Shown here one piece after another: positions 44,870-56,424 of a stretch of 64,000 nucleotides of DNA. This DNA is from Acanthococcus lagerstroemiae (taxonomy: Eukaryota > Arthropoda > Insecta > Hemiptera > Eriococcidae), in the NCBI GenBank assembly GCA_031841125.1, contig CM063113.1, forward strand, positions 33,377,312 to 33,441,311. The letters run 5' to 3'. Position 1 is the first letter of the stretch; each line of letters opens with the position of its first letter. Below the pieces are notes generated by a model. The model worked only from the letters and a program-made list of their open reading frames with translations, made no database searches and was not told the DNA's origin. The position numbers and the translations under genes are program-made.

Positions 44870-47800
44870 AATCGATTATCATTAAGAATCAATTATTAAA
44901 TTCTTCCATCATAACTAAAAATTGATTATTTTGGTATGTTGCTGTAATGAAAAAATTGAAAATATAAAATGAAAGACGGATAAGTCAACTTATAGGTACC
45001 TTACGACTTAAACATGTTCTAAAATAGATGGCAGACTCGAACGGTTTTTCGCGGAACCTATTTTTAGTTCTCACTCAAGTTACCTTAGCGCTGTAGCGCA
45101 CTGCGCTCGGGCACTTCTAGAGAAACTAGACTCATGCCTAGTACTATTATTCCAGGTTCGAGCACTATTTGGAGACTGCTATTCTGTATTCTCATTTCCC
45201 CGCCCTCTAATCAATATAATAAGAGGACACTCAAACACGCAATGATAAACAAAAATTGATCAATCGGTTATTTGCCGGGTTGTGTCAAAACAGATTGGGT
45301 GTCACTAAAACTGGGTAACCATTTTGGTATTTGAAATATAGGAAAAGGAATAAAGGAAGACAGAAAATTAGATAGGCAGACGATTTTCATAAGTTGTTGA
45401 CCCATAAAATGTTCTATCAGGTGGCGAGCTATAAGTCCGAATGGTATAGGCTGAGGGCAGGCTTCTCCAGCTTTGGAAATAATTGCTGTTGGGCATTGTG
45501 TTTTGTTTGTTAGTTGTTTTTTAAAAGTTTTTTCTGCGATGATTATTAGTAAAGATATTAAAACTTAACTTCATAAACTGCGAAATATGAATTTTCTCTA
45601 GTTATAAGGCAGTGACACATGACGTCACCAGAACGCTCGTTATCAATATTGGGGGAAAGAACCAAAATGAAATACATGTAGTCTAATGGGAAGTTAAGGA
45701 ATTTTTCCATTGAAGTCGAAATTTCTCGAAAGTAAGTGAAATTACGTGAAAAATGATAAGAATGAAATTTGTAGGAAACAATATTCAGATTTTTATAAAG
45801 CAACTTCTGTACAGTTTCGAACATTCTTTCGCGAATTTACAATTTGAAAATTCACTATACCAGTAAGTAGCTCAACATTTTGAACTATGTATTTCGGATT
45901 TACGTTATTTCTAATTAAATTTAATACTAATAGTCAACTGTTCACCACCGATTGCTAAAAACTCGGTTTAACTTGAAAAATGCGCAAAATTATTCAGTCA
46001 TTTTTATCAGTTTTATCAAACTTAAGGGCACGATATGTAAACAAAGCCAAAGTGCCATTCCCCTATACGTATACTTTATGTGAGTAAATATAAAATAATC
46101 ACATTTGAATCAATATCTGTAAAATGAAAGCATTGAGTATAAAATGATGAAACAAGTTCATACCGATTTCGATGAAATGTGGGTGAATTTTGTGGAGATC
46201 AGTGGGTACATTATGTCTGCAAAAGTTTGTTCATTTATATTCGCCAGTGTTACCGCAGCAACGACTCAAGTATTGCGAAATGTGATTCGTTAGATATGCA
46301 GACCTTTGAAATTTCAATGTGTCTCCCCAGATTCAAGTAGGAAGTTGGGCTTGGTGACACTGATTACAGGAAATCATATGAAATTCAGAAGTATTTTGAA
46401 AATTCAAGAGATCATATTTTGAAGGAAAGTAATTTGCAAGAAATCTGAAAAAGGTAGTCTAAAAACGAAAAATTCAACTTGAAAATTTGAGATTGAATTT
46501 TCAGAGGGTAAATGTGTTTTGATCTAATTTTTCGTATGTAGACCCAAATTTTTTATTTTTTTATTTATTTTATTTTTTTGGCAAGTTCTTGTCTTTCAAA
46601 ATATGATAAACCAAGTTTTCAACATTTTTCTGAAATCGGTATTCTTTGCTTTATCAAATGACCCTCCGTCTTATTCCGAAGTATATTAGTGAGGGACCCG
46701 AGGGAATCTCAAGATATCGGACGAGAAAATAGAGAAATTATTATTTCTCAATATTTACGCCGATATCACGGCAGTAAAAATAAAGTTGAGATTTTTAAAT
46801 TCAGCAAACATAATATCAATTATACAAGTTTTATGCAACAATTCATAGAGTTTGAAAAAATTGGTGATTTCGTTTAAAAAAATGTTCCAATTTTTTCACT
46901 ATTAGATCACATTTTTTCGAAGTTATTCTCGAATTACTTCACTTTGATTTCTTGAATTATCCAAAAATTCTTCGTTCATTTTTCTGTTCAGTACCGTAAA
47001 GCCTGACTTCCTACGTTAATTAGAGGAGGCACGTTGAATGTACAAAATTTTGCATAGCTAAGAATCACGTTTTTCAATATTTGAATGGTTTCTGTAGCAA
47101 CACTGGGGAATATAAATCGATAAAATTTTGCCTGCATAATACACCGATCTCAAACAACAACTCACCCGAGTTTCATCAAAATTGTTACATTTTTTCTTTC
47201 CTTAGGTAATTCTTATTTAAATGGCCAGTTTTGACCGCATTCTATCGAACTCAAATATATTTGAAATTTTTTCAAAATGCGTTTTTTTCTAATTGGAAGG
47301 AGCTGAGTAAATAGGGGACATACAAACTATCGCACTTCATAAAAATTACCCATTTTCATTTGCATTTTAATCATTTCTCGAGTATATTTCAAAAATTTTC
47401 GGGATTTTAATCTTAATTTTTGGTAAAATGCAGAAATATGCATTTTCAAATTTGGTGTGCAGACTCAGAAGGATATGAAATCTAAAATAAATTGCTCGGA
47501 TTTAAGCGGCATTGTAAGTAAAAAAATATGCATTTGCACATTTTTCCTCACCCTACTTATCATTATCAAGTACCTTAGGTTGAAAAACGCGGAAGCGACC
47601 GCGCATGGTATCCAATGGCATAATTTCCGACATGGTCCCAGCTCAAAATTGCCCCGTGGGTCCCTTTCGAGGCGACACAAGCGGAATAGGAAACCATGAA
47701 AGGGGACCTTAAAAGAAGGGGAAAATAGGAAGCCTCTAAAGACTGCCACTAATGGCATAATGATGAATATCGCGCATTCATGTACTTACCCGAGAAGTGT

Positions 47801-48055
47801 CATGAAAAAATTTCATATCACTATGCCGGTACTATCCTGGTTAATAATTGTTTACGTTTGTTGATTTTACGAGCAGTTATGATTAGTTTTTGCTCTGTTG
47901 GAGTCGCAAAATTTACTGAATTGACCAAATAAATTCACGGGAGGTAATTAATAATTATTCTGTTTTTCCGACGCAAACTATACCCAAAAATTATCACCTT
48001 AAAAAGGGTCTTATTGTTAGTGAGTTCATTAAATCATGATACATTTAGATCAGTT
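44870..48055. other. AT-rich spacer with one weak tRNA-like stretch
   Basis: No gene is recognised. 45085-45165 (+) has an A-box-like TAGCGCACTGC and a B-box-like GGTTCGAGCAC about 70 bases apart, which might be a decayed SINE head. 46689-46877 and 47457-47758 hold short frames without motifs. Confidence 0.4.
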
Positions 48056-48063
48056 GTATGATC

Positions 48064-48271
48064 CAGGGACGTACCGAAGAGTTTTTCCTGGAGGGGGGGG
48101 GGAGGAGGTGAAAGTCCCAACTGATTCAACTCAAAATCCCCAAGTGTCAAAGCAAAAAAAATCGAGATTTTCCAACTTCGGCTGACTAAAATGGTAAGTC
48201 TTCCCAACTGTTGAGTAAAAAATTTCTTACAGGTAGGAAGCTCCCCTCTCCCCCCTATCGGTACGTCCCTG
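48064..48271. mobile_element. hAT-like MITE with perfect 8-bp target duplication
   Basis: The ends are a perfect inverted repeat, CAGGGACGTACCGA...TCGGTACGTCCCTG, flanked by an identical direct GTATGATC at 48056-48063 and 48272-48279. An 8-bp duplication with CAGGG-type ends is characteristic of the hAT superfamily. The 208-bp body has G-rich (left) and C-rich (right) tracts just inside the ends and no coding capacity. The intact duplication suggests a comparatively recent insertion. Confidence 0.9.
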
Positions 48272-48371
48272 GTATGATCCGAGGAAAAATGTATCTAATA
48301 AATAAAAGTATATGGAATATTTTGATCCGATTTAGTTTGCAGAACCAACTTGTCCCGTACTTTATGAAACT

Positions 48372-49152
48372 GAATCCTTCCCCAGAAACGGAGAATATTA
48401 AGGTGGTATTTTTTTTGTTATGACCACCCCCCCCACCCAAAAAACAACAACTTAGTTTGTATGTAGTAGCAAGTTTACAGAGAAAGAGTATCTAGATCTA
48501 GGGAGGGGGACGATTTTTGTCCTTGACGATAGACATCATGTCCATGGCGAAAGCACCGATATCCACAATTACGGACAAAACAGCTTCAAGAATTTCCTTC
48601 TCCGGGAAATTTTTGAAAATTGTGCTATAACACGTACCAGTGATTACGATCTGGCAGCTGGGTCGTGTTCAGTGACCAAAATTTTACTAATATTGCCATT
48701 TATTCTGCTGAAAAATGTATCAGGCACACATCATATTTTCATCAAAGTTTAACTATGACAGTGAACTGAAATGAAAACCCTAGTAACAGAATATTACGTC
48801 TTCCCTCCTGGACTTGTGAAGCCACTGACAGCAAATTGAACTTTCTAACCTATACCTCTAATCCTTCTGAATAATAGTACCACTTTACTGGGAGAAGCAA
48901 CTTGGAAACCAAACGTTTAAAAAATATAACATGTAGTGTTACAAGGTGATAACATCCACGACGGTGGACACCTCCTCACACTTTTGCCATTCAAAAGATG
49001 GTAACTGTCCTGTCTGATAAATTAGATTGATTAAATTTGTGGCGGATGTTATTGTGTAACCTAAACTGAACCCACTGCCCTCCAAAAAAAGTAAAATTAT
49101 GATTTAAAATTTCCTGATAGCAAAAATATCCTCAGTTTCTGGAGAATGACCC
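48372..49152. mobile_element. Non-autonomous DNA element with inverted ends (copy 2)
   Basis: This is the second copy of the element at 20801-21394, in the same orientation. The right end, TTTCTGGAGAATGACCC, is the exact inverse of copy 1's left end. The left end (CTTCCCCAGAAACGGAGAAT) is more decayed. It carries about 150 bp near 48430-48590 that copy 1 lacks. Confidence 0.6.
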
Positions 49153-49154
49153 AA

Positions 49155-50084
49155 TTCAATTATACAATTCTGAATTTTCAAGCGCGATATTTTTGAATCG
49201 ACAGCTTTGCACGGAGGCCTTTTTCAACGCGATACCGTCAATTGTGACAAATCTCAAAAATGGACATAGAATAAGGGTGCAATGAGCCGTCATCGTTTTC
49301 CTAACGAATTACTCTGTTGAAAAGTGTGCCAAGAAGCGTTGCCATTCTCTGTAGCTTAGCCGGCTTCAAACGTGTATAACTTACTCGTTATCGCGGATTT
49401 AGTTTGGCTTAACTCGGTTCGTTGAAGCAGAAGACAGTGATACATCGTCTGTCGATTACGGCGGGATTTTGGGTACACGTGAAAACGAGTCACTCTCGAG
49501 TTATGGAGTTTCATCGAGTTTGATTTTCAGTCAATTTGCCAGTACACGGCGTTAACGTGCTGCAATCAGAATCGCATTCGCCGGGTCAGGGTTTGGCTGT
49601 GTGTTTTCGTCGAACATGTGTTCGAAATATTCATTAATCATTTTCGGTACATAGTACATACGTTCGATACAGCCAGAGAAAGTGTACCAGCTGTTACCGC
49701 ATTGCAACACGAATACGTGGCTGTACCGCGCTGAGCCGTATTGTTGACGTTGTGGGGAACAGTTGAAAACTTATTAGCTTTATGGCAAATGAAAGAAACT
49801 ACGGTGCTCTCCACCGCGATTGACTTTTTAAGGTTGCCGACCTTTTTTGCACGTAGTTTTTGTTGTATTTATGGTATGTACTAACGTCCTGCGTAGCACG
49901 TTGCGAGCGTCTGAGAAACGTTTTTTGTCTCCTGCGTCCCTGTACATCCGTTACGTGATCCACGCGTGTGCTGTGAAGGCATTCAGACGTACTCGATAGA
50001 AACAACAAAAATAAATTCCTAATGTAGCAAAAAATCGCATATTTCGTATCTGTGAGAAACAGATGTAAGACGACATAGCTTTAC
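49155..50084. other. Spacer, nothing recognised
   Basis: Mixed AT-rich DNA with higher CpG at 49300-49950. No frame or motif supports a gene. Confidence 0.45.
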
Positions 50085-50086
50085 TA

Positions 50087-50228
50087 TGCCCACTTTCTCA
50101 ATCTCTAGTCAAACCTCCAGTTAACTAACCGTTAGTTATTCCTATTCGGTACTCAATCTATCAAATACCTAGTTATCCGTTACTTTAACCGCTAGATAAG
50201 CGCGATCTCGAGATTGAGAAAGTGGGCC
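50087..50228. mobile_element. TA-flanked MITE, 142 bp
   Basis: The inverted ends GCCCACTTTCTCAATCTC and GAGATTGAGAAAGTGGGC match perfectly over 18 bp and are bordered by TA on both sides (50085-50086, 50229-50230). The interior contains a smaller palindrome, TAACTAACCGTTAGTTA. There is no coding capacity. A TA target fits Tc1/mariner- or PIF-related MITEs. Confidence 0.8.
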
Positions 50229-50235
50229 TAAATGT

Positions 50236-50650
50236 TGATAAAACGAACCAGAAGTTGATCATAGTAATGTGTGTTGCCGCCATGGGCCCGAATCACAGCT
50301 CGTAACCGACTCGGCATGCTATCAATTAACGAATGGATCACCTCCTGTGGTATCGCTTCCCAGTCTTCTCGCAGGCTAGTTCTCAGTGCATTGAGGGAAC
50401 TTATGGGGGAATTAAAAGTTCGTATGTGTCTACCCAGTCTGTCCAGACGTGTTCAATTGGATTCAAGTCTTGGCTGCAAGCTGACCATCCAAGCTGTGCA
50501 ATTTCGACTTCTTCCAAGAATTTGAGCATCTGTAGTGCTATGTGCGGTCATGCATTATCTAGCATGAACAAGGAGCCCGCACCCACAAATGGCATATAGG
50601 GCACAACATAATTTAGGAGAATGTCCTCAATATACACTGAAGTGATTTTA
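50236..50650 (-). pseudogene. Tc1-like transposase, C-terminal part
   Basis: The minus strand reads GSLFMLDNA-stop-PHIALQML (second catalytic Asp, with a TGA where Arg is usual), then WSACSQDLNPIEHVW (the third catalytic region of Tc1-type DDE transposases). After a frameshift near 50410 it continues REDWEAIPQEVIHSLIDSM, SRLRAVIRAHGGNTHY, the Tc1 C-terminus. The N-terminal DNA-binding domain and first Asp are missing. It lies next to the TA-flanked MITE, but I see no evidence that they belong together. Confidence 0.85.
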
Positions 50651-50676
50651 TTTATTTAGTTATTTATTTATTTACA
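50646..50676. repeat. (TTTA)n microsatellite
   Basis: About seven TTTA units with one GTTA interruption. Confidence 0.9.
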
Positions 50677-50939
50677 GCCACCATTAGACTCAGAAGTAAC
50701 ATGTAACACTACATATATATTCAGAAGTGGAATTCAGTTCACAAACCCTCAGGTCTCTACATAGATTCTTGGTAGTTAGGTGATATTCATTAGTGACTAC
50801 TAGGGGCTAATCCTGAAGTTACTCAGCCAAGATTGGTACTGGTATGGTATAACTTATGTTCTTCTCTTGTCTACTTCCCTAGTTGAGTCATAATGCGTCG
50901 CACTACACGAGCTATCCATTGAGAGCCTCAATTTAGTGC

Positions 50940-51810
50940 TACCGAGCCAGCACCTAAGCGTCGTGCAGTAGCGCCTCGTCGTGCCCTAGAGTTTTCTTCT
51001 GTATTGGCCCTGTGCCTGCAAGTGGGAGCAGTGAGGTAGGCTCTACTCGAAGCCAAGAAATTTCATTGAAAGTACCCTGTCAAGACCTACTGTTCCGAAG
51101 TTTGTTCCCAAAGCCGATGCTCTACCCATTTTTGACCTACAAGACCGGAATTAGGACTCGGAGAAATAGTGACAGAAGGTTGATGAAATTCAGAGCGTGT
51201 ATAAGTGGTCTGCAGAGACCACAATTTACTTTGCTCTAGGTCGGTTGAGAGAAATGGCTGAGGTGTGGTATAATGGGCTAACTAGTGTGAAGTATAGCTG
51301 GGACGAGTGGAAAGAGAAGATTCAGGCCGTTTTTCCAGCTACCCGTGATTATTAGGAGTAATTCATGGAGATGACCAGACGTGAGAAGCAGCCAGGGGAG
51401 TCTTATACTAAGTACTTCTATAAGAAGGTTGCACTGCCGACTGCTTGTCGCATTACTGGTTCTGATGCAGTGCTCTGTATTATTGGTGGCATGGAGGATA
51501 CTGTAGTGAAGACTGGAGCAAAAGCGGGGAACCACTCGACTCCAGATATACGCTAACCTCAGCGTAACCTCACAGTGCCATCCAAACCTAGTTCTGGACC
51601 AGCAAAGAAGTCTGATAAATCTGACATGAACAAGTTCGACCGGTCTCTGATGCAATGTCCCCGACAGTGGCAGCAGTACCTCTGCTCCACCTGTCAGCTG
51701 TGGATCCCCGCAGGACATGCCCCGCAGAAGCATCCCATCTTCAGTATGCACAACTTTGAGCAAGACGATCTCACTGCCCCCAGCGCCAGCTACCACGTAC
51801 AGTGAGTGTT
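50940..51810 (+). pseudogene. Gypsy-type LTR retrotransposon gag remnant
   Basis: The plus strand codes, with stops, for a Retrotrans_gag-type capsid: VPKADALPIFDLQDRN, KWSAETTIYFALGRLREM, AEVWYNGLTSVKYSWDEWKE, IQAVFPATRDY (about 51090-51355). Next come REKQPGESYTKYFYKKVAL and AVLCIIGGMEDTVVKTGAKA (51370-51530). The WYNGL..v..sWdeWK and AFP patterns are typical of insect Gypsy gags. A degraded zinc knuckle may lie at 51655-51720. No protease or RT follows on this strand. Confidence 0.75.
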
Positions 51811-52995
51811 TTCCCAGCTGCGAATGCGATGCCCCTGAACTACTGTGTTCAAGTTTTGCCAGCTTCGCACTCCAGCCCACCAACTAGTAGTGCGAAGTGT
51901 CACTCACCTCCTTAGGTTGATTTGGTGACATGGTGCCATACAAGTTCCTATCCCAGCACCGAGGGTAGCCCTCTCCAGTACCACCCAAGAGTATACCCAG
52001 GTGGTCACCCAGGTGGTCCTGCTGACCACCCGTCCTTAGCGCTATCAATCCATGGCAGTAGACCACCTCCAACGTTAACGCATCAATGCTGGCTATGACG
52101 TGCAATGGAGGCTAGCACCTGCTTCAAGCCGTCAACGAAATGCTCCCCATCTCCGTGACACAGTGCTCCCTGACAAGGCCACAACCCCCAGTATTACTAC
52201 GCTGGCCACAGGTTCTGGGAGGCGCGACCCTCTCCCGTGGTGTCCATAGACAAGTAAATCAAGTTCGTCTGACTCACCCTAACTCCGATCATGATCCACT
52301 GACTCGCACACGAAGCCAGCTGTGGGAGTGAAATGGACATCCCGCAGGACCAGGGTCCATCTTCGACCTCCACAAGACAACCGTTCGCTCCCAACTTCCG
52401 TTGACTACAGGACTGCAGCGGGTGCTCAAGGTGAACTCCGAGACAGCTCCCCTGTAGTACCCACTATCTGACAATGCAGACTACCGTACATCTGATTCGT
52501 TCGCTCTGCTTTATTGGTTTCTCTTTCGCGTCAGGCTGCTTCTCACCCCTAAGTACATGCACATAACTCTAAAGTAATCTAAGGGCAAGAAATGCTCAGT
52601 GAAACTCACCAGATTCTCAAACTGACACAGACTACAAAACAACGCGAATGTGCTCCAACATAAGCCGAAACTATGTAACTTACGCGAACACAACCAAATC
52701 ACATAATGACAGCCCTTATGTCATCTAGAAGAATCTCAATCGCTTTCACCAAGGATCAGTCCATTCTCCTTTCTGAGCTAATGCGACGTTTAGTTTTTTG
52801 TTTGTTTTTTGTAAAACAGTCGCATTCTGCCCATTTCCAAGACCATTGTTCATGTCACGAGTCCAGTACTCAGTACAGGGGTGATACAACGCAGTTTCGT
52901 ATCTGACCTTCGACTTTATTTTTCTTTTATGAACTAGTTACCAGGTAAGTGGATTCTGCCAGCGAGCATCCACCTGTGCTCATAAAACACTAAAC
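51811..52995. other. Unassigned DNA between gag (+) and integrase (-) remnants
   Basis: GC-richer than the surroundings to about 52450, with short frames on both strands but no recognisable protease, RT or RNase H block. It may contain LTR or untranslated sequence of one of the two Gypsy remnants. I could not identify matching LTR ends. Confidence 0.4.
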
Positions 52996-53078
52996 TAAGT
53001 TCGAAAAAACCAACCTTTCTTACATTCGGCCACTCCTGCTGACACCGTGTCTCGAGCTGTCCGCCCCAAGGTGGGTGG

Positions 53079-53487
53079 CTATTCCTGGTCGCTGTTATCA
53101 TTGGCTGGGAGGACAACATCATCCTCTCCACTGTCACTGGCAGTATCGTCGGATACTTCTCCAAGACGCCTCCATGGCTTCATCGGGTCAATTGCCATAG
53201 TCCGCTGATATCGTCGTGTCGAGCGCCTTGAGCCTTTCATATCCTCTACCATATACCTATCAATTGGTAGAACTGCCTTTACCACCATTGGTCCATCCAC
53301 AGTTAGCACCAATTTTCTAGTTGTACTCGAGGTCGCAGTCTGTTTTTCAATAAGTACGAGGTTTCCCTCCTGATACTTCTTTGGTTTCTGTCATCGTCTG
53401 TCGAAATACTTCTTTTGTTGCACCTGAGACTTCTCAATCTGCGCAGTCGCGTGCTGCCGCCTCTCAATCAGGTTGTCAACTACAGAA
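53079..53487 (-). pseudogene. Gypsy-type integrase C-terminus
   Basis: The minus strand reads VVDNLIERRQHATAQIEKSQ, QQKKYFDRR, a stop, QKPKKYQEGNLVLIEKQT, RKLVLTVDGPMVVKAVLPID, RYMVEDMKGSRRSTRRYQ and DRMKPW-like PMKPWRRL. It ends in an acidic tail at 53079. The GDLVLV...GP..V..vLp..RY.VeD pattern is the C-terminal domain of Gypsy integrases. It is opposite in strand to the gag remnant, so either two elements or an inversion is involved. Confidence 0.75.
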
Positions 53488-53580
53488 GATGTTTGTGCCA
53501 CTTCACTGCTCGAGTCTTCTCAAGGATTTTTCTAAAATATACATAAACTCGAATTTCAGGTACTTCGCTGTCTGATCAGC

Positions 53581-54010
53581 TCACCGCGGGGCAACGGCTT
53601 CCACCACCCTTTCCCATTTCATTCTGTCCTGTGCCACTCTCATCCATTGGGTTCCCACGCTTTTCATTATTTCATCCCTCCAGCGTACTGCGAGTCTTTC
53701 ACACCGTCTCTTCTGGTCATAAGAGGTCCATTCCGTAACTATTTTGTGCCATCTACGATTCTCAGATCTTGCTAGGTGCCCAGCGTATTTCAAAAATTAA
53801 GACTTGTCTTGCTATATCGCCTACCTCAGCCATTTCCCGTATGCTTTCATTTTTATTTTTATCGCTCCATTTTGTGTTCGTAATACTTCTCAGCATTCTC
53901 ATCTGTGTACTTTGGAGTTTTCTGACTTGCTGTGCGATAAGCGTCTACGTCTGGGCCCCGTACGTCATGACGGGTAGTACGCAACTTGTGAGAATCCATA
54001 TTTTCAAATG
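53581..54010 (-). pseudogene. RTE-type retrotransposon, ORF2 C-terminus
   Basis: The minus strand reads ILTSCVLPVMTYGAQT, a stop, LIAQQVRKLQSTQMRMLRSI, KNESIREMAEVGDIARQVLI and, in another frame, MKYAGHLARSENRRWHKIV, then LAVRWRDEIMKS and AQDRMKWERVVEAVAPR with a stop at 53581. This is the full post-RT tail in RTE order. It is 5' truncated near 54010. Confidence 0.8.
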
Positions 54011-54990
54011 AGACGTATTTTACTCTTAAAGATAGTTTTGAGGGACTAATAAGCCCTCATACGCGCTTTTTTTGTGCACTCTCTCTTTTTCTTTTTTTTT
54101 GATTTCGGGTTTTTTTCATTCCGGTCCAGACTAGATACTTCTCTCTAGTACAGAACTCGGAAAACCCGCAAAACAAATGCGAAGTAATAATTGTGGGGCC
54201 GGAATGCCGGGAGGGATTGTGACGTCACACCCCTAATATTATTTGAAAAGTCAGCATCTGGAAAATTCTGGTTTCCAGTCGACAAAATTGGGATTTTTCT
54301 TTAGACTGTTGCACGTGAACTGAAATCGCTAGTATTTTAGTGGACAGTTTTGCTGTCAATATCTAAAAATTGCTGACTACGGCGCTTATGTTCTTGCAGT
54401 CTTTTCCATAATAGGCACGATAATTTTTATTATTGTTTGTATAGACCAGCTTACTGTACACGCCTATAGTTTGATACTGTAATCGTGTGGTCTGTTATAG
54501 TACTTTGCTCCCTGATTCAGAGAAAATTCGTAGTTACATAATTACAAAATGATGTCCAATGTGCAATGTTCTAAAGAATTATGTTTATTTTGTTGCAGGT
54601 GAGTGTAACTGCCAGTGTCCCAGTCATACAGAACTCGATGAATGAAACAGTAATATTCGTGAGTATAACTCATTTGTAGCAACCTTTCAGCAGGGATGGT
54701 CAGTTTATCAGGTTACTATATGTATTAGTAGCCAGATAACAATTACCCAATACCTGAGCATGTGTTGATTAGGAAACATGTCAATGAGGGTGAATAGGAA
54801 AATAAACGATATTAAGAAAAAAAAAAAAAAAAAAAAAAGTTGAAGAGATAGAAAGTAGAGAACTAGAGGTCAACTCAATCATTAGGGGAAAATAAATCAC
54901 GAAGTTGGATACCTACCTAGTTAGTTTCACCCTTCATAATCTGTACACCAAATGCGTGAAAGAGTCGGGTACGGACAAGTCGCATCAGTG
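54011..54990. other. Spacer with a poly(A) run
   Basis: AT-rich with no frame or motif. A run of 22 A at 54817-54838 could be a retrotransposon tail, but nothing recognisable precedes it. Confidence 0.45.
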
Positions 54991-54994
54991 TTGC

Positions 54995-55185
54995 CGGATT
55001 TGGTACATTCAACTTTTTTGGTACAATATAATGGCATTATTTCAACAACTTTGGTACGTTTTGGCGCATTTTCATTATTCTTGGTGGGATCTGATACATT
55101 TTCGAGTACATTCTGTCAATTTTTGGTTAGTTTTGGTACGGTTTAATATATTCAAAGGATTCTGGTACATTTTAAAGGTTTTGAC
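54995..55185. repeat. Degenerate TTTTGGTACATTTT-type array
   Basis: Words such as TTTGGTACATTC, TTTGGTACAATA, TTTGGTACGTTTTGG and TCTGGTACATTTT recur every 20-30 bases about eight times, with substitutions. Confidence 0.55.
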
Positions 55186-56250
55186 CGAAAAAGTATCCTC
55201 TTCAGTTGATACAATTTCAATAACACTACACAACGGTATACAAAACAATGTGGTGAGATTATAGTATGATTTTAGCTATATTTGGAATGCTGAATACGAT
55301 AGCTTTAACCATTTTTCTCAAAAATCTCTTGTTCGCCGTATTCAAAATTAGAATTAATTAAATTCTTGAGTTTTTATTCCTTTTTATCGTCCACAAATAG
55401 CTACACTGATACTGATAACAATACTGAACAACGATGTAACACACTCGCATACTTGCTTGATCAGTGGTATCATATTGACGATACTAAAATTCGCATTTAA
55501 GATGGAAGATAGGATAAAAGTGAACTATAGTCAAAAATTTAACATCAGCATTAAATTATTCCTCGTTGAAAACACGTATAGAATTATGTATTATTATGTC
55601 ATTGTTTTTGTTTTTTAAATCTCAAATTAGCTTATAGCGTAATCATACATTTCATTTGGTGCACTCTACTTGAAATCTGGTGTAATCTTGGAAAATTTCT
55701 TGCGCGTACATTTTTCAACTTCTTATCCGGCGACACTGATCTCATCACAAACCTGGCGTTCGTATTGCACCGCGCGAGTTTGAGATTGTCTTCTTTATTC
55801 ACTTATGCACAAAAATAGAGGGGGGGGGTGGTTTACATTTATCGGCACGCGAAGAACAAATGAACGCACACGAAAAAAGAGAGGGAAACACAAACGTGTA
55901 ATTCAAATAAACGCAAAAACAAGATGTTCACGGTAAAAGAAAAAGATAAACAGGAGAATAATGTTATTGAACGCTACAGTCAGCACATAAAACGAAAAAA
56001 TAAAAATTCAACGACATTTCTTAGCACGCGAAATAATAAGACTAAGTAAAATAAGTAAGGTTTAAATCAGTAAGGCCTTTTTTACCAGCGCTGGTTGACC
56101 TTTCTTGTGTTTCTGGCCAAGAAGGACAGTCTTCACAGCTGCGGGTACCACCATATTTTTCTGCTATATTTTTATGTTCAAGGAGTACTTGCACACAATC
56201 ATAATATACTGAGTACCTAATGAACACTCGTTCCTCGTGCGGTACAGCGG
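55186..56250. other. Spacer, nothing recognised
   Basis: AT-rich, with a G-run near 55819 and short frames only. Confidence 0.45.
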
Positions 56251-56262
56251 TACATTACCTGA

Positions 56263-56420
56263 AGCTCTATAGATATGAGTGAAGACACTACGCCATTTTG
56301 GCTCACACGGTGCCCATAGATGCCAAACCAACTACGCGGTACACTCCACATAGTCGGATTTGGTATCCACGGGCACGGTGTGAGCCAAAATGGTGTGTCT
56401 TCACTTGTATTTATAGAGCT
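56263..56420. repeat. Long imperfect palindrome (foldback), arms about 75 bp
   Basis: The left arm begins AGCTCTATA and contains AGTGAAGACAC, CCATTTTGGCTCACAC and GTGCCC. The right arm is its reverse complement with about 80-85 percent matching and a loop of only about 10 bases. Weaker pairing continues outward (GGTAC words at about 56246 and 56430). This is a foldback MITE or a hairpin-RNA candidate. No target duplication is evident. Confidence 0.8.
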
Positions 56421-56424
56421 CTAC

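Noticed and set aside
45085..45165. tRNA gene candidate
   Set aside because: A- and B-box-like words are present, but the B box has a mismatch and no acceptor or anticodon stem closes. At most it is a decayed SINE head.
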